53,066 bases of DNA from Hungatella sp. Its GTDB lineage: Bacteria; Bacillota; Clostridia; Lachnospirales; Lachnospiraceae. Both the position numbers and the translations under genes were made by a program. A model generated the notes under the pieces. It had not been told where the DNA came from. It did no database searches and was given only the letters and a program-made list of their open reading frames with translations. The stretch is taken from contig JAAWBS010000030.1 in NCBI GenBank assembly GCA_022792815.1, positions 1 through 53,066 of the forward strand. Direction: 5' to 3'. This document shows positions 45,675-53,066 of this stretch, one piece after another. Numbering within the stretch: position 1 is the stretch's first letter; each line of letters opens with the position of its first letter.

Positions 45675-46253
45675 CTAATCCTGGTTTCGGGGGCCTAAAT
45701 TCCCTTCCCGGTGATGTCTGCGGCAGAGTGCCGTATACTTGTCATTGCCTCCCATGACAATCTGCTCCCCTGCCCGGATCATCTTTCCGTCCTCACCGAT
45801 TCTGGCGTTGCAGGTGGCTGCCCTGCCGCACCAGCACACGGTCTTGATCTCCTCAATCTTGTCCGCCCAGGCCATCAGCCACATGCTGCCCTCGAAAAAC
45901 TCCCTTCGAAAGTCGGTCCTCAGGCCGTAGCAGATCACCGGAACCTCCAGATCGTCCACAATATGCACCAGGAATTCCACTTCGCCTCTGACGGCAAATT
46001 GGGCCTCGTCCACGATGATGCAGTCATAACCTTTGATCTCCTCATCCGCCATCGAGAGAAGCTGCTCCAACAGGATGCCCTCCTTCTCAAGACCCATCCG
46101 GGAGCGGATGACATAGTCCCCGTCCCGGGAGTCCAGCCGGGGCTTTACCAGGAGAGCCTTTTTTCCCCGCTCCATATAGTTGTACTCCACCATCAGCGCG
46201 TTGGCGGTCTTGGAACTGCCCATCGCCCCGTATCTGAAATATAACTTTGCCAC
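45675..46253 (-). CDS. tdk: Thymidine kinase
   Basis: A 192-residue type II thymidine kinase that phosphorylates thymidine for salvage. P-loop YFRYGAMGSSKTANALM, Walker-B-like CIIVDEAQF, and zinc ligands in VCWCGRAATCNARI and ALCRRHH. The start is a GTG at 46253 (VAKLYFRYGAMG), which gives the normal family length; the longer frame to 46343 would overlap the upstream gene. The gene ends 28 bases from the CIRCE site. It is the last gene of the run Maf, Cof-type HAD, foldase, DUF5721, thymidine kinase. Confidence 0.93.
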   Translation of the reverse strand: MAKLYFRYGAMGSSKTANALMVEYNYMERGKKALLVKPRLDSRDGDYVIRSRMGLEKEGILLEQLLSMADEEIKGYDCIIVDEAQFAVRGEVEFLVHIVDDLEVPVICYGLRTDFRREFFEGSMWLMAWADKIEEIKTVCWCGRAATCNARIGEDGKMIRAGEQIVMGGNDKYTALCRRHHREGNLGPRNQD

Positions 46254-46282
46254 GTTTTTTCCGTCCTTTCCTCTTCGATCTG

Positions 46283-46780
46283 TCAATCCATGGACACCGG
46301 GATGTTGTTTTTCCGGAAAAGCTCCGTCACCTCCCCGTCCCACTCCTGCTCCAGAGACTTGTCCATAGTAAAAAAGTTCACCGACGTCCCTGTCACACAG
46401 TACAGGCTGCCCTCCTCATACCGGATGTTCAGATACAGCCCGCTGATCTGTTCCGCCCGGACGGGAAGCTGTCTCTGTTTTAAAAATGCTTCCGTCTGAT
46501 CCGCCCCTAACTGGAACACGATCCGAAAACTTCCGGGCAGCTTCTTTCCCTTGATCAGCCCGAAACAGACAGGCTTCACTGACTCCCAGGCAGACAGCTC
46601 CCCGATGTGCCGCTCCTCCAGCTCCTGGTCCGTGTAGTATTCCTTCCTGACCCTCCCGTCGATATGGAAGGTGTTAAAGGTCACGATCTGGGCTTCTCTC
46701 ACGAGAAAGGAATCAAACAGGGTTCCCACGAAAAGCTGTGAGGTAAACTGCCGGATATCCTCGATTTTACATGCGATCAT
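46283..46780 (-). CDS. DUF5721 family protein
   Basis: A 165-residue cytoplasmic protein beginning MIACKIEDIRQFTSQLFVGT with FDSFLVREAQIVTFNTFHID, RVRKEYYTDQELEERHIGEL and ADQTEAFLKQ further on. This pattern is that of DUF5721, a group seen mainly in Lachnospiraceae and often between house-keeping genes. No catalytic motif is apparent, and its role is unknown. It follows the foldase gene by 11 bases and precedes thymidine kinase by 29, so it is co-transcribed. Confidence 0.8.
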   Translation of the reverse strand: MIACKIEDIRQFTSQLFVGTLFDSFLVREAQIVTFNTFHIDGRVRKEYYTDQELEERHIGELSAWESVKPVCFGLIKGKKLPGSFRIVFQLGADQTEAFLKQRQLPVRAEQISGLYLNIRYEEGSLYCVTGTSVNFFTMDKSLEQEWDGEVTELFRKNNIPVSMD

Positions 46781-46791
46781 CTAACCCCTCC

Positions 46792-47769
46792 TCAGTCTCC
46801 GAATTCCTCCTGATACAGCAGAAAGAAATTCGATGTCTCTGCCTCTTCTCCCCCCTCAAAGGTGACATCCGCCCAGACCTCCGGCGGGATGGGCACCTTG
46901 TGATCTGCCTGAAACTGGCTGTAAATCTGCTGAAACGCCCAGTTTTTCCGCTCCTTGTAGATCCGGTTCTTCCTCTCCCTGGTGGCATCTGCCTCATAGT
47001 CACTGACACACTGGATCACATAGAAGCTGCTCTCCGACTCCACCACAGAACTGATCTCCCCTGCGGCCAGCGCGAATGCCGCCTCCTCGAAGGCTTCCGA
47101 CTCTTCGCCCCGCCCCAGGCGTCTCTCCTCGGGACTGGCGCCTGTCGCATCTCGTGCCGCGGCCGAAAAGTCACTGCCCTCCTCCAAAAAGCGGCCCAGG
47201 GCCGCCTCGGCTTTCTCCCTGTCGGCAAATTTTACCTGACGGATGGTGATCACCTTTGCCTCGCTGTCACTGACCTCCAGATCAATCCCTTTGGTCAGCT
47301 CCTCCACCACCTTGTTGGCGATATGATAGTCCTCATAGAGCACTGCCACATCCTCCTCGGAGATCCCCAGAAATTCGATATCTGCCCTGGACAGGTCAGA
47401 GTAGTAATTCCTGGCGATCCGCCTGACCCGGTCCTGCTCACCGCTGCTCAAGGTGATCTCCCGGTCTTTGGCAAGCAGAGTCATGGTCTTTAAATTCTCC
47501 AGAAAGACCCGTACCTGCTCCAGCAGATACTCTTCAAAGGTCTCCCCGTTTTCCATCTCGGCCTCCCAAATCCGGTCCGTGTAGATCTGCTGATACCGAT
47601 TTCGTTCCGTGATGACGATTACCATAATCTGAGGCAGGGTGTAGGATTTTGGCTCCTGGGGTTCCGACACACTGGGAACCTCCTTTGCACAGCCGCCCGC
47701 AAAAGGGGACACGGCCAAAGCCGCCGCCAGACACAACCAGCCCCATCTCCATCTGCTCTTTCGTTTCAT
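46792..47769 (-). CDS. Parvulin-like peptidyl-prolyl isomerase lipoprotein (PrsA/SurA type)
   Basis: A 325-residue secreted foldase. The lipobox SPFAGGC puts the lipidated Cys at residue 27. A helical SurA-like N-domain (residues 45-170, e.g. VRVFLENLKTMTLLAKDREI) is followed by a rotamase-like domain: ITIRQVKFADREKAEAALGR, EEGSDFSAAARDATG, RRLGRGEESEAFEEAAFALA, AGEISSVVESESSFYVIQCV. It would help secreted proteins fold outside the membrane. AAAGGAA lies about eight bases before the start. It follows the Cof-type gene by 16 bases. Confidence 0.87.
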   Translation of the reverse strand: MKRKSRWRWGWLCLAAALAVSPFAGGCAKEVPSVSEPQEPKSYTLPQIMVIVITERNRYQQIYTDRIWEAEMENGETFEEYLLEQVRVFLENLKTMTLLAKDREITLSSGEQDRVRRIARNYYSDLSRADIEFLGISEEDVAVLYEDYHIANKVVEELTKGIDLEVSDSEAKVITIRQVKFADREKAEAALGRFLEEGSDFSAAARDATGASPEERRLGRGEESEAFEEAAFALAAGEISSVVESESSFYVIQCVSDYEADATRERKNRIYKERKNWAFQQIYSQFQADHKVPIPPEVWADVTFEGGEEAETSNFFLLYQEEFGD

Positions 47770-47785
47770 CTGAAAAGTTCCTTTC

Positions 47786-48571
47786 CTACAGCAGCTGTCT
47801 CAGCACTTTCAGCACTCCGTCCCGCTCGTTGGTGTCAGCCTGAAATCTGGCGGCCTGCTTCACTTCCTCCCTGGCGTTGGCCACCGCAAAGCTGTAGTAA
47901 GCCCGCTTCAGCATCTCGATATCATTCATCTGATCTCCAAAGGCCATGGTCTCCTCCGGCTTGATGTCCAGATTCTCCTGGAGGATTCCGATGGCCTGTC
48001 CCTTGGACACGCCGGGTGCCATGGCATCCAGCCACCACTCCCCCGCCAGGACCATCTTGACTCTGTCCCCGAACTCTGCCGTCAGTCCTTCGGCCTCCCC
48101 CTGGATCCCGCTTTTTCGGTAAACCGACACCTTGATGATATAGTCGGAGACCTCTGTCAGGTCCTCCACCTGCCTCACCCGAAACCGGTATCCGTCGGTG
48201 AGGAGTGTGAGAAACTCCTGATTTTTCGTCTCCGTATACACCACATCCGGTCCTCCTGCTATGATCTCCAGACCCGGTATCTGCCTCATCCTCCGGATCA
48301 TCTCCAGGACGATGTCCCGGTCAATGGGATTTAGAAACAGATTCCTTCCGTGGCAGCCCACATAGGCTCCGTTGTCCGACAGATAGAACACTTTCTCCTT
48401 GACAGGTTCAAATACGGCCTCGATGCTGGCCCACTGCCGTCCGCTGGCAGCCGCAAACTGAATCCCCTTCTGGCGAAGTTTTAAGATCACGTCGAAATAT
48501 TCGGGATTCAGATGGTGCTCCCCGTCTCTCAGCAGAGTTCCGTCAATATCAGTTGCAATCAATTTGATCAT
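47786..48571 (-). CDS. Cof-type HAD-IIB phosphatase
   Basis: A 261-residue cytoplasmic sugar- or cofactor-phosphate phosphatase. HAD motif I is IATDIDGTLLRDGEHHLNPE with the nucleophile Asp; motif II is in FAAASGRQWASI; motif III/IV is KPEETMAFGDQMNDIEMLKR. The IIB cap lies between. Its start is 23 bases inside the end of the Maf gene, so translation is coupled. Substrates of this family are broad and cannot be predicted. Confidence 0.92.
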   Translation of the reverse strand: MIKLIATDIDGTLLRDGEHHLNPEYFDVILKLRQKGIQFAAASGRQWASIEAVFEPVKEKVFYLSDNGAYVGCHGRNLFLNPIDRDIVLEMIRRMRQIPGLEIIAGGPDVVYTETKNQEFLTLLTDGYRFRVRQVEDLTEVSDYIIKVSVYRKSGIQGEAEGLTAEFGDRVKMVLAGEWWLDAMAPGVSKGQAIGILQENLDIKPEETMAFGDQMNDIEMLKRAYYSFAVANAREEVKQAARFQADTNERDGVLKVLRQLL

Positions 48572-49169
48572 CCTGGTTTTCCTCCATCTCTTCCATCAAT
48601 CGTTTCCATTCCTGTACGGTTCTCCCCAGAGGAAGTCCCACCACTGTGTTATAGTCCCCGCAAATCCCCTCGATATAAGCCGCAAATCCCCCCTGGATCC
48701 CGTAAGCGCCGGCCTTGTCCATCGGCTCCCCGGTATCCACATAGCCTGCGATCTCCTCCTCGGTCATCGGATACACCACAACCTCCGTCTTCTCCGCAAA
48801 GGTGACGCCCCGGCTTTTCTCTTTTTCTCTATAGATCAGGGTCACACCGGTCCAGACCTGATGACTCCGTCCCTGAAGCTTCTCTATCATGCACACCGCT
48901 TCCTCCCGGCTCCCCGGCTTCCCCAGGATCTCCCCGTCCACTGCCACCACCGTGTCCGCCCCCAGGACCAGTGTGTCCGCCGCCGCCCGGCCTGCCACAT
49001 CCTCTGCCTTCTGGGCGGACAGCTCCATCACCACTTCCTCCGGCACCTGGGAGGTGACCTTCTCCTCGATCTGACTTGGTCTGACTTCAGGCCGGATCCC
49101 GATCTGCCGAAGGAGCTCAAGACGCCTGGGAGAACCGGAAGCCAGCACTACCCTTTGATTCTGTATCAT
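48549..49169 (-). CDS. maf: Maf-family nucleotide pyrophosphatase
   Basis: A 206-residue house-cleaning pyrophosphatase that hydrolyses non-canonical or excess nucleoside triphosphates. Hallmarks: VVLASGSPRRLELLRQIGIR (substrate-binding SxSPRR), VLGADTVVAVDGEILGKP, EEAVCMIEKLQGRSHQVWTG and KAGAYGIQGGFAAYIEGICG. The motif with Tyr-Gly-Ile fits the dTTP/UTP-type Maf subgroup. It is the first gene of the house-keeping run ending with thymidine kinase. AGGTG is four bases before the ATG. Confidence 0.93.
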   Translation of the reverse strand: MIQNQRVVLASGSPRRLELLRQIGIRPEVRPSQIEEKVTSQVPEEVVMELSAQKAEDVAGRAAADTLVLGADTVVAVDGEILGKPGSREEAVCMIEKLQGRSHQVWTGVTLIYREKEKSRGVTFAEKTEVVVYPMTEEEIAGYVDTGEPMDKAGAYGIQGGFAAYIEGICGDYNTVVGLPLGRTVQEWKRLMEEMEENQDDQIDCN

Positions 49170-49251
49170 AATGCACCTGCCTTTTCTTTCTGTCTGCCCG
49201 GACTGATCCTGGCCCTGTGTAAATATAGAATCTTCCTAACAAAAGCCGGGC

Positions 49252-49881
49252 TCATTGGCGGTGGGAATCCCCTCCGCCCAAACCTGCTGTTTTGTAAACG
49301 TCATATCCCTCATAATGATAGCTGGCGTCCACACCCTTTATATAGACTTCCCGGTCATAGATCTTGTCCGTCAAAGCCGCCCGCAGGAGAGTTTTGATCT
49401 CCAAATCTCTCACAGGGCTGCGCTCCATCGCCAGCAGATAGTCCTCCTTGTCTACCCTGCTCCAGTCTATCACCTGCCCAAGTTCCCTTTTCAAAATGGC
49501 ATCCAGCCAGAGCCGGGCGCTTCTGCCGTTGCCCTCCCGAAACGGGTGCGCCACATTCATCTCCACATATTTCTCAATGATTTCCTCAAAGGTGGATTGG
49601 GGCATCTGCCCGATCTGCTCCAGCGCTGCCTGCAGGTAAAGGACGGGGGCAAAACGAAAATTTCCCTTTGCCATATTCAGGGTGCGAACCTGCCCCCCAA
49701 AGTCATAGATCTCACCAAACAGATATTCATGGATCTGGGCAAGTCCCCGAAATGTCCCAACCTCGAATACATCCAGCAGTCCCTTTTCAAACAGCTCCAA
49801 CGCCTTTGCCTTGCTGATCTGTTCCTCTGTCCGGGCAAGCTCTGCCGAGTCGGTGATTCCCAATTTATTATCCAGCACCAT
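49252..49881 (-). CDS. Fic-domain AMP-transferase-like protein with C-terminal self-inhibitory motif
   Basis: A 209-residue Fic protein that would transfer AMP (or similar) to a target protein. The active-site motif AHPFREGNGRSARLWLD (residues 111-127) keeps His112, the acidic Glu116 and both Arg. At the C-terminus SYHYEG (Ser187-Gly192) fits the inhibitory (S/T)xxxE(G/N) motif, whose Glu blocks ATP in class III Fic proteins; no separate antitoxin gene is needed or seen. The start at 49881 follows GGAGG by nine bases. It is a lone gene. The target is unknown. Confidence 0.88.
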   Translation of the reverse strand: MVLDNKLGITDSAELARTEEQISKAKALELFEKGLLDVFEVGTFRGLAQIHEYLFGEIYDFGGQVRTLNMAKGNFRFAPVLYLQAALEQIGQMPQSTFEEIIEKYVEMNVAHPFREGNGRSARLWLDAILKRELGQVIDWSRVDKEDYLLAMERSPVRDLEIKTLLRAALTDKIYDREVYIKGVDASYHYEGYDVYKTAGLGGGDSHRQ

Positions 49882-50030
49882 GCCGCATATCCTCCAAAAC
49901 GTGTCTTCTGCTGCCGATATTATACCGAAATAACAGCATTTCGTCAATCGCAGATGGCCGTCGGAAAGAATTTCTTTCTGCCCTTTCCACACAGATCTGT
50001 CATGTCTTATGATCACTCTCCAACAGCAGA

Positions 50031-50063
50031 AGGGCTGCCTCCCCATCCCGGGGAAACAGCCCT
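50031..50063 (-). terminator. Terminator of the CAP-domain protein gene
   Basis: Stem AGGGCTG/CAGCCCT with inner CCCC/GGGG, 15 bases beyond the stop codon; only a short T run follows on the minus strand. Confidence 0.6.
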
Positions 50064-50077
50064 CTAAAACTTCCTGT

Positions 50078-52579
50078 CTAGTATTTCTTTACTCCGTTCT
50101 CATCTACAAAGTGACCGTCCGGTGTGGCCTCATTCCTAAAGAGCCGTCCCCGGAAACCGTCGGATACCGGATTAAAATAGTACTCTTTTCCGTCAATGGT
50201 CACCCAGCCTGTCACCATCTTTCCTTTGGTGCCGTCGGATACAGGACTCAGATAGTAGGTTTTTCCATCTACAGGATCCTGATACCACCCTGTCACCATC
50301 TGGCCTTTCTCGTCAAACCGGAACCAGTCAAAAGCCTGTGCTCCGGCACTCACGTTGGCATATGGGTTATACACGGCCGCCCAGCAGTTGGCATAGACAA
50401 GGCCGGTCTTGTCCATAAAGGTCCAGATGCCTCCGGCCCCTTCGATCCAGGTGCCCTGTACCACGTAAGAAGGCAGACTGCCTGCTGCCGGTGAGCCGGC
50501 AGGACCTGTGGAAGAACCCTTGCTGCTTCCGCCGCCTCCACCGCTGCTGCTTCCACCGCCTCCACCGCTGCTGCTTCCGCCACCTCCGCCGCTGCTGCTT
50601 CCACCGCCTCCGCCGCTTATGTTATTCTTCATGGTGAAGAACTCTACGGAATATCTCAGTTCTACTTCCTCGCCGTTTTTATTTACCAATCCGTTGACAG
50701 TCACATCTACCGCAGAACCGGTGCCTATGGACTTGGGATTGATGATAATTGCCGGCCCCATTCCCATGGCATCATTGGAAATATTGAAAAATCCCTGGGA
50801 TTGATCTGCCTTGCTGAAAGTATAGGTTTTCCCTCCTGCCTTCATGGTGACGGTTACCTTGGAGTCATCCGGCTGTTCGAAGATCTCATCATTCAGGCTG
50901 ACAGACCATGGCCCCTTAAAGTATTCCGAGGGCATAACCTGGGCAGGCCACGGCACGTAAGCCTGGTCCTGAACCCCTCCCTCGTCATGAGCATACATGG
51001 CAGAATACGTGTCCGCATAACCGAACCCGGTCTGACTCATGGCAGGATTCAGACACCAGCGGCGATGGCCTACTCGATCAATATTGCGCTCATCTCCGTC
51101 GTTCATCCAACCATTTATGATGTCCTCAGAAAGATTCCTATAACCCTTGCCTATATTGGACCTTTCCGTCCCCTCATATCTTCCCTTGTCAAAGAAATCC
51201 TGCTGCATATCTGCAGGCTTTAAAGGCTCGTGGGTCATCTCGTTGACAGCCTTCATGATAACCGCTCCCTTTTGGGCGCTGTCCTGATAATCCTCGTTGA
51301 TGGTAACCTCTGAGAGACCTGCCAGATAGCGGACGAAATTCAGGGCATTCAGGCCGTCCTGTGTAGAAGCAGCGCTCAGTTTTCCCGCCGCATAGGCATT
51401 GGGCTGATACTGGGGCTTCTGGTCATAGGTAATCTTTAAAGATGTGTCGAACTTATGGGTGTCATAATACTTTTTGATCTCTTCTTTGCGTTTACTCAGC
51501 GGGACAATTCCCATCTTCCCAAGCTCTCTCTCAAAAACAGACCGCTCCAGAATCGCTCCTCCGCTCACGCTGGAATAGGTGATCTCTCCATCCTGATCCA
51601 GGATGAAGACATAGGGGAATTGACCTCCCCGCTCCTCGTCCCCGGCTTTTTGGGTGAATTCCTCCAGGTGTTTATGGTAATAACCCCCCATCTCCTTGCA
51701 TACGTCAATATTAGGCAGAGTAGCTGCCAACTTTTTTGTCTCTTCCAGCGGAACTATATCACTGATATCCGCAAAGATGATCCTCACATCTCCCCTGTTA
51801 TATCCGGAATTCAGAAGTCCGTTTAAGTTTTTCAATGTATTTTGGCAATAATAGCATCTGGAGCCGCCAAACAGCAGAATCGTGGCATCCACATAGGTGG
51901 CTGATAACAAATAATTCTTTCCGTATACCGTTTGTACCTGCATACCTGCGGAATAGGATTCCGGCCTCAAGAAACTCTTCTTCTCTACCTGAACGTCTTC
52001 TATCAGGGTATCAAACTGCTTATTTTCGCTGACGACTGCAGAGATCTCATAGATTCCCTTTTTGGGCAGAGAAACCGTAAATTGTTTTGATATATACTGC
52101 GTACCCCACTCGCCCTCATGACCGTCATCTTCCATTCTATAAAGAGTTGCGGTCAAGTCATTCTCCAGCACACTTTTTCCCTCGTATGTAATATCAAACT
52201 TTGCATAAAGTGTTTTCTCCTGATAAGAACCGGTGCAGTGATAGAACACATTCAGCGCTATATCATATTGACCTTTCTCCTCCGTATTTTCTGTCACACT
52301 CAAAATCGAAAAGCTCAGGTCCACTTTGCCTTCTGTTTCTGCCTCTGCAAGCGCCGTTTTCGGCTTGTCCACCACCTGCTGCGGCACAGACGGAGTAGAC
52401 GGGGTGGCCAGGTTTTCACTCTGATCCCCATGTTCCTTTCCCTCCAGGATTTTCTCTTCCCTCTCCGCTGCCAGCACTCTGCCAATCGCCATCGGTGCTG
52501 CGGGGGACACAGAAGACGCGAACAGGATTCCGGCCATCAGAACTGCCGCTCGCCGGACTGTTCGTTTTCGCTTTCTCAT
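50078..52579 (-). CDS. Secreted modular protein: thioredoxin-like, CAP and wall-binding repeats
   Basis: An 833-residue exported protein. Signal peptide (RRAAVLMAGILFASSVSPAA). Residues ~90-215 form a beta-sandwich-like domain. A thioredoxin/TlpA-like domain follows with the redox motif GGSRCYYCQNTL and the cis-Pro GQFPYVFILDQDG. Then a CAP/SCP domain (LNALNFVRYLAGLSEVTINE; VGHRRWCLNPAMSQTGFGYA), a second beta-domain, a 32-residue Ser/Gly linker of four SGGGGGSS units, and C-terminal choline-binding-type repeats (TGWYQDPVDGKTYYLSPVSD). It probably sits on the wall and may act on disulphides or peptides there. The start at 52579 follows GGAG by eight bases. Its promoter carries a G tract. Confidence 0.88.
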   Translation of the reverse strand: MRKRKRTVRRAAVLMAGILFASSVSPAAPMAIGRVLAAEREEKILEGKEHGDQSENLATPSTPSVPQQVVDKPKTALAEAETEGKVDLSFSILSVTENTEEKGQYDIALNVFYHCTGSYQEKTLYAKFDITYEGKSVLENDLTATLYRMEDDGHEGEWGTQYISKQFTVSLPKKGIYEISAVVSENKQFDTLIEDVQVEKKSFLRPESYSAGMQVQTVYGKNYLLSATYVDATILLFGGSRCYYCQNTLKNLNGLLNSGYNRGDVRIIFADISDIVPLEETKKLAATLPNIDVCKEMGGYYHKHLEEFTQKAGDEERGGQFPYVFILDQDGEITYSSVSGGAILERSVFERELGKMGIVPLSKRKEEIKKYYDTHKFDTSLKITYDQKPQYQPNAYAAGKLSAASTQDGLNALNFVRYLAGLSEVTINEDYQDSAQKGAVIMKAVNEMTHEPLKPADMQQDFFDKGRYEGTERSNIGKGYRNLSEDIINGWMNDGDERNIDRVGHRRWCLNPAMSQTGFGYADTYSAMYAHDEGGVQDQAYVPWPAQVMPSEYFKGPWSVSLNDEIFEQPDDSKVTVTMKAGGKTYTFSKADQSQGFFNISNDAMGMGPAIIINPKSIGTGSAVDVTVNGLVNKNGEEVELRYSVEFFTMKNNISGGGGGSSSGGGGGSSSGGGGGSSSGGGGGSSKGSSTGPAGSPAAGSLPSYVVQGTWIEGAGGIWTFMDKTGLVYANCWAAVYNPYANVSAGAQAFDWFRFDEKGQMVTGWYQDPVDGKTYYLSPVSDGTKGKMVTGWVTIDGKEYYFNPVSDGFRGRLFRNEATPDGHFVDENGVKKY
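50522..50617. repeat. Four 24-bp tandem repeats coding for a Ser/Gly linker
   Basis: Exactly 4 x 24 bases, differing only at silent third positions, each coding SGGGGGSS between the second beta-domain and the wall-binding repeats. Whole-unit gain or loss would keep the frame and change linker length. Confidence 0.9.
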
Positions 52580-52641
52580 ATCACTTTCTCCTCTCTTCAT
52601 TTATGTAGATACTGTGGATATGTAAGCATATATCCTTTTAT

Positions 52642-52672
52642 ATTCTACCCCCCCCCATGCCAAAATTGTCAA
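52642..52672 (-). promoter_or_regulatory. Promoter with a nine-G tract between -35 and -10, probably phase-variable
   Basis: Minus strand: perfect -35 TTGACA (52667-52672), 19-base spacer made of ATTTTGGCAT plus nine G's (52648-52656), then -10 TAGAAT (52642-52647). The same two hexamers serve htpG with a 17-base spacer. Slippage of the G tract would move the spacing towards or away from 17 and turn the surface-protein gene up or down. Confidence 0.75.
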
Positions 52673-52717
52673 GTTGTTTTCCTGATTTTTCCGTGATTTC
52701 CCCGTTACTGTTGTGAT

Positions 52718-52740
52718 TGTTCACAGAACCCCTGTGAACA
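52718..52740. promoter_or_regulatory. Perfect inverted repeat upstream of the CAP-protein promoter
   Basis: TGTTCACAG-aaccc-CTGTGAACA, about 45 bases upstream of the -35. It has no T tract and reads more like a regulator site than a terminator. Confidence 0.4.
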
Positions 52741-52847
52741 CAACCGCATATGCCCAATTAAAGTTTTCTGAATCCGATTCTCGGGGGAGACGATTACATG
52801 GAAGGATATGAGAATCCGATGACTATGGCGAAAAAAAGGGGTGCCCT

Positions 52848-52874
52848 ACGACGGCTTTTTTCTTTTGCCGTCGT
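52848..52874 (-). terminator. Terminator of the right-edge gene
   Basis: Stem ACGACGGC/GCCGTCGT with an A-rich loop on the minus strand; a run of seven T's follows ten bases later. The stretch 52741-52946 otherwise holds no supported gene. Confidence 0.5.
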
Positions 52875-52946
52875 CCGGCAGATTTATGCAGATGTTAAAT
52901 TGTTTATACATAAGAGTATTTCTTTAAATCGTTGTAAATTCGACAA

Positions 52947-53066
52947 TTAAAGCTGTTTTTTATTGAAAAGGCGAATGGCAATCAGCACCCCCAAAATGGA
53001 TAAGGCAATGGAAATAACAGCAGGTATCATAAATTCTGCCGGAACAGCTTCGCCGGAAATCAAATC
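52947..53066 (-). CDS. C-terminal end of a membrane protein, possibly an ABC-type permease
   Basis: Only the last 39 codons are in the window; the gene enters from the right edge. They read AVPAEFMIPAVISIALSILG followed by a basic cytoplasmic tail (RLFNKKQL), i.e. one last membrane helix. This ending is common in ABC-2-type permeases and similar multi-pass proteins, but the part present is too short to name the family. Confidence 0.6.
   Translation of the reverse strand, partial: DLISGEAVPAEFMIPAVISIALSILGVLIAIRLFNKKQL

Noticed and set aside
52741..52946. Possible riboswitch (GGGGGAGACGATTAC, GGGGTGCC) or a 50-codon frame at 52798-52950
   Set aside because: I could not fit the stretch to any riboswitch class I know, and the frame runs against and across the end of the right-edge gene and its terminator.

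Overview
The window looks like chromosomal DNA of an anaerobic, gut-type Lachnospiraceae (Clostridium cluster XIVa-like) Firmicute. The reasons are AGGAGG ribosome sites before most genes, family types common there (DUF5721, DUF2264, a YesMN-type two-component system, choline-binding-type repeats), a rubredoxin, a CIRCE heat-shock operator and sigma-A promoters. All family names come from reading the proteins by eye; no database search was run.

Layout. 0-1.9 kb: right part of an IS1634-type insertion sequence, cut by the window edge. 2-6 kb: an esterase and an orphan sugar-binding lipoprotein, divergent from a LacI-type regulator, with LacI-type palindromes in the shared promoter region. 6-8.6 kb: a carbohydrate-binding-like protein, tRNA-Ala(GGC), a PadR remnant, a rubredoxin and a TRIC-type channel. 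8.7-20.5 kb: one minus-strand surface-polysaccharide operon (Alg13/Alg14-like pair, GT4, GT2, two branching-type transferases, DUF1919, a barrel-GT4 fusion, Wzy, Wzx). It is headed by a 51-residue protein translationally coupled to a recombinase-like protein without the usual catalytic residues. A divergent XRE gene and a palindrome lying inside the operon's promoter spacer suggest repression.

21-41 kb: carbohydrate use. A GH2 beta-galactosidase is followed by a locus that reads as a uronate-glycan utilisation system: binding protein, two permeases, GH88, DUF2264, a YesMN-type sensor and regulator, then heparinase-like lyase, an APH-fold kinase and a CBS pair. Between GH88 and DUF2264 sit two identical 86-bp tandem units, each carrying a ribosome site and a 23-24 codon reading frame. 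A METTL25-like methyltransferase and galactokinase follow.

41-53 kb: CapA-like protein, DegV, HtpG with CIRCE, a housekeeping run (Maf, Cof-type HAD, parvulin-like lipoprotein, DUF5721, thymidine kinase), a class III-like Fic protein, and a secreted thioredoxin-CAP-wall-binding protein. The last gene's promoter contains nine G's between -35 and -10, the architecture of a phase-variable promoter. The window ends in the 3' end of a membrane-protein gene.

Most notable: the G-tract promoter, the operator/micro-protein/degenerate-recombinase head of the polysaccharide operon, and the tandem 86-bp translation cassettes.
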